This document shows, piece by piece, positions 1-7,800 of a stretch of DNA of 12,019 nt; the stretch's first letter is position 1; each line of letters begins with the position of its first letter. The notes beneath the pieces were generated by a model that searched no databases, had not been told where the DNA came from, and saw only the letters and a program-made list of their open reading frames with translations. The stretch comes from Bacteroidales bacterium (GTDB lineage: Bacteria; Bacteroidota; Bacteroidia; Bacteroidales; B18-G4): NCBI GenBank assembly GCA_030618905.1, contig JAUXCL010000063.1:1-12019 (forward strand), given 5' to 3'. A program made the translations under genes and the position numbers.

Positions 1-256
1 ACCAATCTACACTGACAAAAATAACCCTATAATATTCAAAAGTAAAGTTCTAATCAGTTTACGGTACTATCTAATCAGTTAACGGTCTCACCCTCATGAC
101 ATATTAGAACTGAAACCATTCCTTGTTATTATTCCTGCTTAATTCTTTTAAAAAATTGAGGACGTTTGTCAATTCCATGTATTAATCATTAGGGGGTTAT
201 TGCTCCCAACATAACTAATAAACTAACTCAATATTCAACTTTTTGTTCAATCGACC
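1..256. other. Non-coding leader region upstream of the barrel operon
   Basis: No convincing gene covers this stretch. It is AT-rich and holds one structured element, a near-perfect 16-bp direct repeat at 50-65 and 71-86 (listed separately). No perfect TAnnTTTG promoter element was seen ahead of the gene at 257. The closest is GACGTTTG at 161-168, which has one mismatch and no well-spaced TTG, so I do not call it. No Shine-Dalgarno sequence precedes the ATG at 257, which is common in Bacteroidota. Confidence 0.6.
50..91. repeat. Two tandem 21-bp units, possible operator
   Basis: The 16-bp words CTAATCAGTTTACGGT (50-65) and CTAATCAGTTAACGGT (71-86) match at 15 of 16 positions and begin exactly 21 bp apart, about two helical turns. 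The last five bases of each 21-bp unit diverge. Same-face spacing of this kind is typical of paired protein-binding half-sites. The repeat lies about 170 bp upstream of the barrel operon, so a regulatory role is possible but unproven. It could also be the remnant of a local duplication. Confidence 0.55.
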
Positions 257-1087
257 ATGAAAACTAAAATTGCCTTAAGCATCGGAATATGTTTATGCCA
301 GCTGCTGAGTTTTGCCGCATTTGATCAAAAACATCAAGGAGCCAGGGCAAGAGGCCTGGCCAATGCATCTGTCGGCCTGACAGACTATTGGGCCTTGTAC
401 AACAACCAGGCAGGATTAGCTTACCTTGAAGAGATCACTTTTGGACTGGGTGTTTATAACCACTATCTCCTTAATGAATTGAATAGTAGCAGCCTGGGGA
501 TAGCATTCCCTTTAAGCCATGCCGGTGTTCTGGGCCTGTCACTCGATAACTTCGGATACAATATTTATCGTGAAAACAAGATCGGAATTGCTTTTGCCAG
601 ATCCTTTGGATCAAATTTTTCAGCAGGCATCAAATTGAATTATTTGAGCTTAAGCATGGGAAAGGAATACGGAAGCAAAAGCAGCATCGGCTTTGAAATT
701 GGCCTGATATACCGGATAAAACAAGATTTCATCTTTGGATTTCATGCGTCGAACCCCTTTAGTTATAGATTTTCTACATCCTCAAAATCCAGATTGCCCA
801 CAAGTTTTGATATAGGTGTAGTATATCAGATCAGTGAGCAGATCATCCTCAGCCTGGCATGCGAGAAAATCCCGGGCAGGAAAGCAGGCTTTAAAACAGG
901 AATGGAATACCAGGTCAACAACAAGGTCTTCATCAGGGCTGGAATATCAACATCGCCATTCCAGTTTGCTTTTGGCTTTGGATACAAACGGGGAAAATTC
1001 AAGCTTGATTTTGCAAGCTGCTACCATCGATTTCTTGGCTTTTCCCCGGGCATATCCATCATTTACTCCCTCTCCAAAAAGCATTGA
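257..1087 (+). CDS. PorV/PorQ-like outer-membrane beta-barrel protein
   Basis: A 276-residue exported protein. Residues 1-22 form a signal peptide: two lysines near the start, then a hydrophobic stretch ending SFAA. The mature N-terminus has the pattern seen in PorV/PorQ and UPF0164-type proteins: GARARGLANASVGLTD (about 28-43), then an aromatic patch and NNQAGLA (49-55). The rest alternates glycine, aromatic and polar residues in short strands, as expected for a barrel, and ends in a strand-like IYSLSKKH. PorV and PorQ (about 340-390 residues) serve the type IX secretion system. This protein is shorter and no other T9SS gene is in view, so it may be a relative with a separate role. The ATG at 257 fits the signal peptide. 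Its stop lies 2 nt before the next gene's ATG, implying co-translation. Confidence 0.6.
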   Translation: MKTKIALSIGICLCQLLSFAAFDQKHQGARARGLANASVGLTDYWALYNNQAGLAYLEEITFGLGVYNHYLLNELNSSSLGIAFPLSHAGVLGLSLDNFGYNIYRENKIGIAFARSFGSNFSAGIKLNYLSLSMGKEYGSKSSIGFEIGLIYRIKQDFIFGFHASNPFSYRFSTSSKSRLPTSFDIGVVYQISEQIILSLACEKIPGRKAGFKTGMEYQVNNKVFIRAGISTSPFQFAFGFGYKRGKFKLDFASCYHRFLGFSPGISIIYSLSKKH

Positions 1088-1089
1088 TC

Positions 1090-3219
1090 ATGAAAGCCAA
1101 TACAATGTTTTTAGCCATTTTCATTCTGGCATCCATGCTGCTCAATGCACAAACTCCGGATAGCATACAGACCATTCCGTCACAGGCTGAAAGGATGGAA
1201 TTTATCGCAGAGCGAACAGACAGGCAACTTGACTATGCAGACCTTGCTGATATATTGCTATACTACAGGGAAAATCCATTGAATATCAACCTGGCCGGCA
1301 AAGATGAGATTCAAAGCCTTCAGATTCTCGATCCGGTCACTGTCTATAAGTTCCTTGAATACCGGGATAAATATGGTTCAATCCTGACAGTTTATGAACT
1401 CCTGGCCATAGATGGCTTCAACAAGGAAACCATACAAAACCTGTTGCCATATATCAGTCTCGGAGCCACAGGTGTTACAGGTTTAATAAAACCAACTCAC
1501 AGGCGGTTCAAATATGAATTGATCGGCCGTTATTCCCGCATCCTTGAAAAACAAAAAGGCTTTTTCATTATCCCCGTACAGGAATGGGAGCAGCATCCCA
1601 ATGAGCGATATATCGGAACAGCCGACCGCTTTTATGTAAAAAGTTCACTGTCCTGGAACAAAAAAGTGAGATTAGGCTTCACACTTGACAAAGATGCCGG
1701 CGAAGCAATGTTTCCTGATAATCTTCCGGATACAATTTCTGATGCGATTAAAACTGAGCTTCCGATTGGATTTGATTTTTTCTCTGGATATGCATATGCG
1801 CAGGATATGCTATTCATTAAAAAGATCGTCTTAGGAGATTATCATCTTCAGTTTGGCCAGGGCCTGTGCATGTGGAGCGGGATGTCTTATGGCAAGTCGG
1901 CAGATGTGATAAACATTAAAAGGTATGCTGCTATGATCAGGCCAAATACCTCTGCGAATGAGAACAGCTACATGCGTGGCGGAGCTGCCTGGCTTCAGTT
2001 TGGCCCTGTGGGCATTACTGCATTCTACTCAAATCATAAAGCTGATGCGAACATAATCGAAAATGATGATGCCGTAAAATACGTAAGTTCCTTGCAGACA
2101 TCCGGTTATCATCGAACGCTAAATGAAGTTAGAGACAAACATGCTCTGCAAATCATCAACTATGGTGGGAGGATCCATTTTGATCACCAACAGTTTAAGA
2201 TTGGGCTCACAGGTCATATCACACGTTTCGATGCCATATTGCAGAAAGAGGACCAAATCCACAATCGCTTTAAAACTCAGGGAAGGGATTTCTTCAATGC
2301 CGGGTTTGATTTTGACTTCCTGGTGTTTCGTAACACCAATATATTCGGAGAAATAGCATCAGATCAAAAACGTTCTATAGCATTCATGGCCGGTTTAGTC
2401 AGCCTGCTACACCCCAAAGTATCCATTTCCATGATCTATAGAAAATACAGGCCTGATCATAGCAACCTTTATGGAAATGCGTTTTCTGAGGCCGGCACAA
2501 CCCAGAATGAAACAGGCTTCTATATCGGCATATCTCTTAATCCTTTCTCCAATATAATACTCAAAGCATATGCTGATTTTTATCGATTTCCCTGGATAAA
2601 ATACAGGGTGGATGCCCCCTCCTCAGGATTTGATATGCTGGTGCAGTTAAACTATATCCTCTCTCCCACTGCCCAGATGTATCTGCGCTACCGGACAGAA
2701 AGCAGGCAACAAAACCATCCGGATCTCATTGCATACATAGACCCGCTTATTGAACGTACAAAACATATCATACGCTTCCATGTGGCTTACCAGGTATCTG
2801 CATCATTACAGCTGAGAAACAGGGTTGAATGGAATACAGCTTATTGTTATCATCAGAATGGCATTATTAACAACGAAAGTCTATCCGGTTTCCTGATCTA
2901 CCAGGATTTCATTTACAAGCCACCTTCAAAGCCTTATCAATTAATTATCAGGTTGGCCTTGTTTGATACAGATGATTATGAAACAAGGGTTTACGCTTAT
3001 GAGAACGATGTATTATATGCCAGTTCCGTGCCTGCATATTATGGTCAGGGTACACGGATCTATTTGGTAGGCAAAATAAAAATCGCAAGGTTTTTGGACC
3101 TATGGTTAAAACTGGCACAGACCTATTATTATGACAGGAATATTATCGGGACAGGCCTGGACCAGATCCAGGGGAAGACAAAATCTGAGATTAGATTACA
3201 ATTTAGGATTAAGATCTAG
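1090..3219 (+). CDS. Exported helix-hairpin-helix protein with predicted C-terminal beta-barrel
   Basis: I place the start at the ATG at 1090, giving 709 residues; a TTG at 1084 would add only two residues and overlap the previous stop. Residues 1-20 are a signal peptide with a likely cleavage after LNA. Residues about 64-123 form two ComEA-like helix-hairpin-helix units: NINLAGKDEIQSL, then FLEYRDKYGSILTVYELLAIDGF and a third helix. From about residue 135 to the end the sequence alternates aromatic, glycine and charged residues in strand-like segments and ends LRLQFRIKI, as in outer-membrane barrels. Proteins of this layout are widespread in Bacteroidota and usually annotated only as HhH-domain proteins. 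HhH motifs commonly bind DNA, but here they would sit in the periplasm, so DNA binding is unproven. Only 2 nt separate it from the upstream barrel gene. Confidence 0.7.
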   Translation: MKANTMFLAIFILASMLLNAQTPDSIQTIPSQAERMEFIAERTDRQLDYADLADILLYYRENPLNINLAGKDEIQSLQILDPVTVYKFLEYRDKYGSILTVYELLAIDGFNKETIQNLLPYISLGATGVTGLIKPTHRRFKYELIGRYSRILEKQKGFFIIPVQEWEQHPNERYIGTADRFYVKSSLSWNKKVRLGFTLDKDAGEAMFPDNLPDTISDAIKTELPIGFDFFSGYAYAQDMLFIKKIVLGDYHLQFGQGLCMWSGMSYGKSADVINIKRYAAMIRPNTSANENSYMRGGAAWLQFGPVGITAFYSNHKADANIIENDDAVKYVSSLQTSGYHRTLNEVRDKHALQIINYGGRIHFDHQQFKIGLTGHITRFDAILQKEDQIHNRFKTQGRDFFNAGFDFDFLVFRNTNIFGEIASDQKRSIAFMAGLVSLLHPKVSISMIYRKYRPDHSNLYGNAFSEAGTTQNETGFYIGISLNPFSNIILKAYADFYRFPWIKYRVDAPSSGFDMLVQLNYILSPTAQMYLRYRTESRQQNHPDLIAYIDPLIERTKHIIRFHVAYQVSASLQLRNRVEWNTAYCYHQNGIINNESLSGFLIYQDFIYKPPSKPYQLIIRLALFDTDDYETRVYAYENDVLYASSVPAYYGQGTRIYLVGKIKIARFLDLWLKLAQTYYYDRNIIGTGLDQIQGKTKSEIRLQFRIKI

Positions 3220-3257
3220 CCCCTGGTCTGTTGCATATTCCGATGAAACTGATCCCG

Positions 3258-3305
3258 CAACAGTGAACACTGAACAGCGGACCTGTTGGGCTTCTTTTTT
3301 CATTT
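3258..3305 (+). terminator. Probable intrinsic terminator of the barrel operon
   Basis: CAACAG (3258-3263) can pair with CTGTTG (3283-3288), with two further C-G pairs across a small bulge. A shorter AACAG/CTGTT stem (3273-3277 with 3283-3287) is an alternative. A pyrimidine run, CTTCTTTTTT, follows at 3291-3300. The site is 39 nt past the stop of the HhH gene. The stem is modest, so termination efficiency is uncertain. Confidence 0.5.
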
Positions 3306-3383
3306 TCCATGTTCAATGGACCGTGTACCACGTGATATCATTCCCTGTCATTATCACACGCTCTTGAGTTTGACTATCTTTCT

Positions 3384-3416
3384 CCTCCCCCGTGTGGGGG
3401 AGGCCGGGAGGGGGCT
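3384..3416. repeat. GC-rich palindrome, REP-like intergenic element
   Basis: CCTCCCCC (3384-3391) and GGGGGAGG (3396-3403) form a perfect 8-bp stem around a GTGT loop, followed by CCGGGAGGGGGCT. It stands out from the AT-rich surroundings and lies between two convergent genes. From memory, very similar GC-rich elements recur between genes in many Bacteroidota genomes. Only one copy is in this window, so calling it a dispersed repeat rests on that recollection. There is no T-run on either side, so it is not a standard intrinsic terminator. Confidence 0.6.
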
Positions 3417-3428
3417 GAATGCATCCTC

Positions 3429-4361
3429 CTAATGCATCTTCTCCCTCTTCAACAAATACGGCAGGAGGATCTGTTCAAAACCCTGGTTGATATCTGCCTC
3501 AATAAAATCAATGCGATAGTCGCCGCATTTCAATTCCAGATCCTTTTTAAATGCTTTTACAGCTGCAACGTATTCTTTTCTGACTTCATGCGGGTTTACT
3601 TTCAGTTCATCCCCACTTTCCATATCGATAAAACGGTAGGGCCTGTTGTCATAGGCAAAATCTATCTCCTTTTGCTTATCCGTAACATGAAAAAGAACGA
3701 CTTCATGCTTATTGTGCCTGAGGTGTTGCAACGCAGAAAATAGCTTTTTGGGGTCACCGTGAGAGTCGAACATATCACTAAAAATAATGACTAATGAACG
3801 CTTATGGATGAGATCGGCGATCTGGTGCAGGGCCCTGGTGGCAAAGGTCTTTTTATGTGTACTGACTGAGATGGGATGCAGCATCTTTTCAAGTTCAGTA
3901 TAGATGTATTTGGTATGCACCGTGGTTGAACTGGCCCTGGTGTTGATCTCAATATCATCTGAAAATACACTCAAACCAAAAGCATCCCGCTGCTTCTTCA
4001 GGAGTTGAATGATGGCTGCAGCGGCATAAATTGAAAATGTAATTTTGTTGGGATCATCAATGGAAGGCTTATCTTTCAGAGGGAAATACATAGATGAGGA
4101 ATTATCGATAATAATATGGCAACGCAGGTTGGTTTCCTCTTCATATCGTTTGACAAATAACTTGTCGGTTCTTCCATAAAGCTTCCAGTCTATTTGCTTG
4201 ATGGATTCCCCTGCATTGTATAACCTGTGTTCGGCAAATTCGACAGAAAAACCATGAAAAGGGCTTTTATGCAAACCGGTGATAAAGCCCTCTACTACTT
4301 GTTTGGCAATAAACTCCAGGGAGCCAAATTGTTGTAGCCGGTTCAGGTCTATTGTACTCAC
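3429..4361 (-). CDS. DUF58 domain protein with von Willebrand A-like fold
   Basis: A 310-residue soluble protein. Residues about 38-76 carry the DUF58 signature (FSVEFAEHRLYNAGE, then IDWKLYGRTDKLFVKRYEEE). Residues 82-91 hold a strand followed by DNSSS (D86, S88, S90), the DxSxS metal-binding motif of vWA domains. A second acidic site is FSDMFDS (194-200). DUF58 proteins often accompany MoxR AAA ATPases and Bat proteins, but none is in view. The start is a GTG: an in-frame TAA lies four codons upstream and no ATG gives the full domain. The gene begins 14 nt after the terminator that closes trxA, so it depends on readthrough or on a promoter I could not identify. Function is unknown; metal-dependent protein binding is the family inference. 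Confidence 0.85.
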   Translation of the reverse strand: MSTIDLNRLQQFGSLEFIAKQVVEGFITGLHKSPFHGFSVEFAEHRLYNAGESIKQIDWKLYGRTDKLFVKRYEEETNLRCHIIIDNSSSMYFPLKDKPSIDDPNKITFSIYAAAAIIQLLKKQRDAFGLSVFSDDIEINTRASSTTVHTKYIYTELEKMLHPISVSTHKKTFATRALHQIADLIHKRSLVIIFSDMFDSHGDPKKLFSALQHLRHNKHEVVLFHVTDKQKEIDFAYDNRPYRFIDMESGDELKVNPHEVRKEYVAAVKAFKKDLELKCGDYRIDFIEADINQGFEQILLPYLLKREKMH

Positions 4362-4375
4362 GACAGGTTGGTATT

Positions 4376-4402
4376 AAAAAGGGGACCATTTTGTGATCCC
4401 CC
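4376..4402 (-). terminator. Intrinsic terminator downstream of trxA
   Basis: Read on the - strand, GGGGATCA and TGGTCCCC form an 8-bp stem with one G-U pair around a CAAAA loop, followed at once by TTTTT (AAAAA at 4376-4380 on the + strand). It starts 13 nt after the trxA stop and ends 14 nt before the DUF58 start codon. This is the clearest Rho-independent terminator in the window. Confidence 0.85.
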
Positions 4403-4414
4403 TGTGTTATCTTT

Positions 4415-4732
4415 TTATAAAATGGCTTCAAGCTTGCCCGCCAGGATCTGCTTAGGCACTGCGCCTACTTGCTTGTCAACGACCTCTCCGTTCTTAAAGA
4501 ACAAGATGGTGGGTATATTACGAATACCAAATTTTGCAGTAACGCCCGGGTTTTCATCCACATTGACTTTCCCTACAATGGCTTTTTCTGCATAATCATC
4601 ACCAATCTCCTGAACAATCGGTCCCACCATACGGCATGGTCCGCACCATTCTGCCCAAAAGTCAATGATCACTGGTTTATCTGATTTGAGTACTTGTTCC
4701 TCAAAATTCGCATCGGTAATTTCTATTGCCAT
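4415..4732 (-). CDS. trxA: Thioredoxin
   Basis: A 105-residue cytoplasmic thioredoxin of normal length with no signal peptide. The active site WCGPC is at residues 29-33 (C30 and C33), the buried aspartate is D24 in VIIDFWAEWC, and the cis-proline loop is RNIPTIL (P74). It reduces protein disulfides and is itself reduced by thioredoxin reductase, which is not in this window. It lies 84 bp downstream of dnaE on the same strand, with its own promoter-like site at 4767-4793, so it may be transcribed both with dnaE and alone. A strong terminator follows. Family assignment is secure. Confidence 0.97.
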   Translation of the reverse strand: MAIEITDANFEEQVLKSDKPVIIDFWAEWCGPCRMVGPIVQEIGDDYAEKAIVGKVNVDENPGVTAKFGIRNIPTILFFKNGEVVDKQVGAVPKQILAGKLEAIL

Positions 4733-4766
4733 AATAATTTGTTTTTGTGTTCGACAAATAAAACCT

Positions 4767-4793
4767 CAAAGATATAATTTTATTTTGTCCCAA
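4767..4793 (-). promoter_or_regulatory. Candidate Bacteroidota-type promoter of trxA
   Basis: On the - strand TATCTTTG (4774-4767) matches the -7 consensus TAnnTTTG at every fixed base. A TTG (4793-4791) lies 16 bp upstream, slightly closer than the usual -33 spacing. Transcription would start near 4760, giving a leader of about 28 nt before the trxA ATG. The TTG falls inside the dnaE-trxA hairpin. Confidence 0.5.
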
Positions 4794-4816
4794 TCCGGGA
4801 TTTTCCCAAATCGGGA
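4788..4816 (-). repeat. Stable hairpin made of two 15-bp near-repeats after dnaE
   Basis: TCCCAATCCGGGATT (4788-4802) and TCCCAAATCGGGATT (4804-4818) are direct repeats 16 bp apart. Each is nearly self-complementary, so they also pair with each other. In the - strand RNA, 4816-4804 and 4800-4788 form a 13-bp stem, counting G-U pairs, around a 3-nt loop. It directly abuts the dnaE stop codon. No U-run follows, so a role in RNA processing or stability, or partial termination, is more likely than a standard terminator. Confidence 0.6.
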
Positions 4817-7800
4817 TTACTTCAATTTAAACTCAATATCCAGCTCTTTTTTCAGCTCACGCACAAACTGTGTAGCATCTACCCTGTGGTTCCTGGTTTT
4901 CAACTCCAGTGATGTGTTTTCCTCAGGGTCGGTGATCCTGAACTTCACCTGGCATTTTCCGGGGTTCGCAATGATCAGCTTTTTAACCTTATCGACCAGG
5001 CCTTCGTCAATATCAGCACTGGTCATTTTTAAAGTAATATTATTGGCAAAGCGATCTATGGTTTCAGGCAGCAGGTTCATACTCATAACCTTAACCTCTA
5101 CCTGGTCCTCAGAATTAAAACGATATCCAACCCGGGCCTTCACCAATACGTAAGAGCCCTGGATCAGGAAATGCTTCATTTTTAAATAGTCTTCTGAAAA
5201 GATCATGAACTGCCTGGAGTCGGTGAAATCCTCCATGATAAAGGTTCCAAATGGTTTGCCATTTTTCGTTGTGCGGTGCAAAGATTCCGTTACGATCCCT
5301 GCAAAAGTGATGTTTTTGTTGATATAGCTTTTCAAGTCATCGTTAAGGTCTTTGAGTGACACATTGCAGAAATTCTCCATCTCAATCTTATAATCGTCCA
5401 GGGGATGTCCCGACATGTAAAAGCCGGTAACATCCTTTTCATTCCTGAGTTGTTGCAATTTTGACCAGGGTTCGCAAACAGGCATTTCCGGGTCCGGTAT
5501 GGTGATGGCAGATTCCTCTCCAAAAAGTGATACCTGGGAAGTATTGATCCTTTCCTGGTAATTGTGAGCAAACTTGATCACCTTTTCCAGGAATATGGTA
5601 TCGTCTGTATTTTCCCTGAAGAAATACTGTGACCTGTGTGTGTTCTCAAAACCGTCAAAAGCCCCTGCCATGGCCATAGATTCCATACATCGTTTGTTCA
5701 CTGCCCTGAGGTTGATGCGCTTGGTGAAATCAAAAATATCCTGGAATATTCCATTTTCTTCCCGCTTTTCGATGATGGCTTTTACAGCACTCTCACCAAC
5801 ATTTTTGATGGCCCCCAAGCCAAACCTGATCTGTCCCTCCTTGTTGACAACAAAATCCAAACTACTCTCATTGATATCCGGTCCCAGGACATCGATCTTA
5901 TGCCTTTTGCATTCATCAACAAAGAAGGTGATCTTCTTAATATCATTGAGGTTATGGGTTAAGACGGCCGCCATAAACTCTGCCGGGTAATGGGCCTTGA
6001 GATAGGCCGTTTGATAAGCTATGAGAGAATATGCGGCTGAATGTGAACGGTTAAATCCATATTCTGCGAAACGCTCCATAATGGAAAAGATCTCCACTGC
6101 CTTTTCCTCGGGTATTTCTTTTTTGGCCGCGCCATTCACAAACTCCACTTTCTGGGCCTCCATGATATCCATCTTCTTTTTACCCATAGCGCGACGCAGG
6201 ATATCGGCTTTACCCAGGGAGAAGCCTGCCATAATCTGGGCAGTTTGCATGATCTGCTCCTGGTACACCATGATCCCGAAAGTGGGCTTCAGGATATCTT
6301 CAATCAGTTCATGCGGGTATTCTACCTTTTCTCTTCCATGCTTCCTGTTTATGTAAATAGGGATGTAGTTCATGGGGCCCGGGCGGTACAGGGCATTCAT
6401 GGCGATGAGGTCTTCGATATTGGTGGGTTTCAGTTCCTTGAGATAAGTCCGCATCCCGTCCGACTCAAACTGAAAGGTGCCGATGGTGTCACCCCGCTGA
6501 TACAATTCGAAGGTTTGGGTATCATCAAGAGGAATATCATCAATTTCAATTGTGGTCCCATGCCGCTTATGAATATTCCTGATGGCATCCTTCATGATGG
6601 AAAGGGTCTTCAAACCAAGGAAATCCATCTTCAGCATACCTACATCTTCCACCAGTTTTCCTTCATACTGGGTGACCATGTATTCAGAATCCTTAGAGAT
6701 TGAAAGGGGCAGGTGATCGATCAGGTCGTCAGGACCAATGATTACACCGCAGGCATGGATACCGGTATGACGAGCAGAACCTTCAAGCGTTTCTGCAAAA
6801 GTCAGTGTTTTCTTTTCCAGCTCGGGACCTGTTTTTTTGATATCTGAAAGTTCTTTTACCTCTTTATAGGCCCTGTCAAGCGTAATCCCCGGTCTTTCCG
6901 GGATCATCTTGGCCAGCTTATCGGCATCAGGAAGAGGTAAGCGAAGAACACGGGCTACATCGCGTATGGCCAGGCGGGCTGCCATGGTCCCGAAGGTGAT
7001 GATCTGGGCCACACGATTGTAACCATATTTATTCACTACATATTTGAGCACCTTTTCACGCCCTTCATCATCAAAATCAATATCGATATCGGGCATGGTG
7101 ACACGCTCAGGGTTCAGGAAACGTTCAAAAAGCAGGTTGTATTTGATAGGATCGATATTGGTGATACCAGTACAATAAGCTACTGCTGAACCGGCAACCG
7201 AACCTCTTCCGGGACCGACTATCACACCCATTTCACGGGCTTTAGCAATAAAGTCCTGGACAATCAGAAAATAACCGGGGAAGCCCATTTCACTGATGAC
7301 CTTCAATTCAAAGTCAAGCCGCCCCCTGATCTCATCCGTTACTTTGGGATAGAGTTTATTTGCACCTCCATCGGTCAGGTGGCGCAAATAATCATCTTCC
7401 GTTTTAAATCCCTCCGGTAAAGGAAAAACGGGCAGGTGTATCTGGTCGGAGGTGATGTCATAAGTCTCCACTTTATCCACGATCTCCCGTGTATTGGCAA
7501 GGGCTTCAGGATATTCTTTAAACAATTCACTCATCTCCTCCGGAGATTTCAGGTACTCCTCCCCGGTGTAATGTAAGCCCGTCTCATCATCCAGTTCTTT
7601 ACCTGTATTGAGACAGATCAGGATCTTATGGGCATCATAATCTTCTTTTTTTACAAAATGTACATCATTGGTGGCAATCAGTTTGCGATTGTATTTTTTT
7701 GCCAGGCTAACCAATACTTCATTCACTGATTTCTGCTCAGGCAAACCATGGTTCATCAGTTCGAGGTAATAATCATCCCCAAAAATATCGATGAATTCCT

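Noticed and set aside
1084..1089. TTG start for the HhH protein
   Set aside because: It adds only two residues ahead of the signal peptide and overlaps the previous stop. The ATG at 1090 is the better start.
834..1163. Open frame spanning the junction of the two barrel genes
   Set aside because: It overlaps two well-supported genes in another frame, and its arginine and serine-rich composition is typical of a shadow frame.
3131..3367. Open frame across the end of the HhH gene and the convergent gap
   Set aside because: It overlaps the real gene in another frame, covers the terminator-like hairpin, and has no recognisable protein features.
3384..3403. GC-rich hairpin as an intrinsic terminator
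   Set aside because: The stem is strong, but no T-run follows on either strand. It fits a dispersed intergenic element better.
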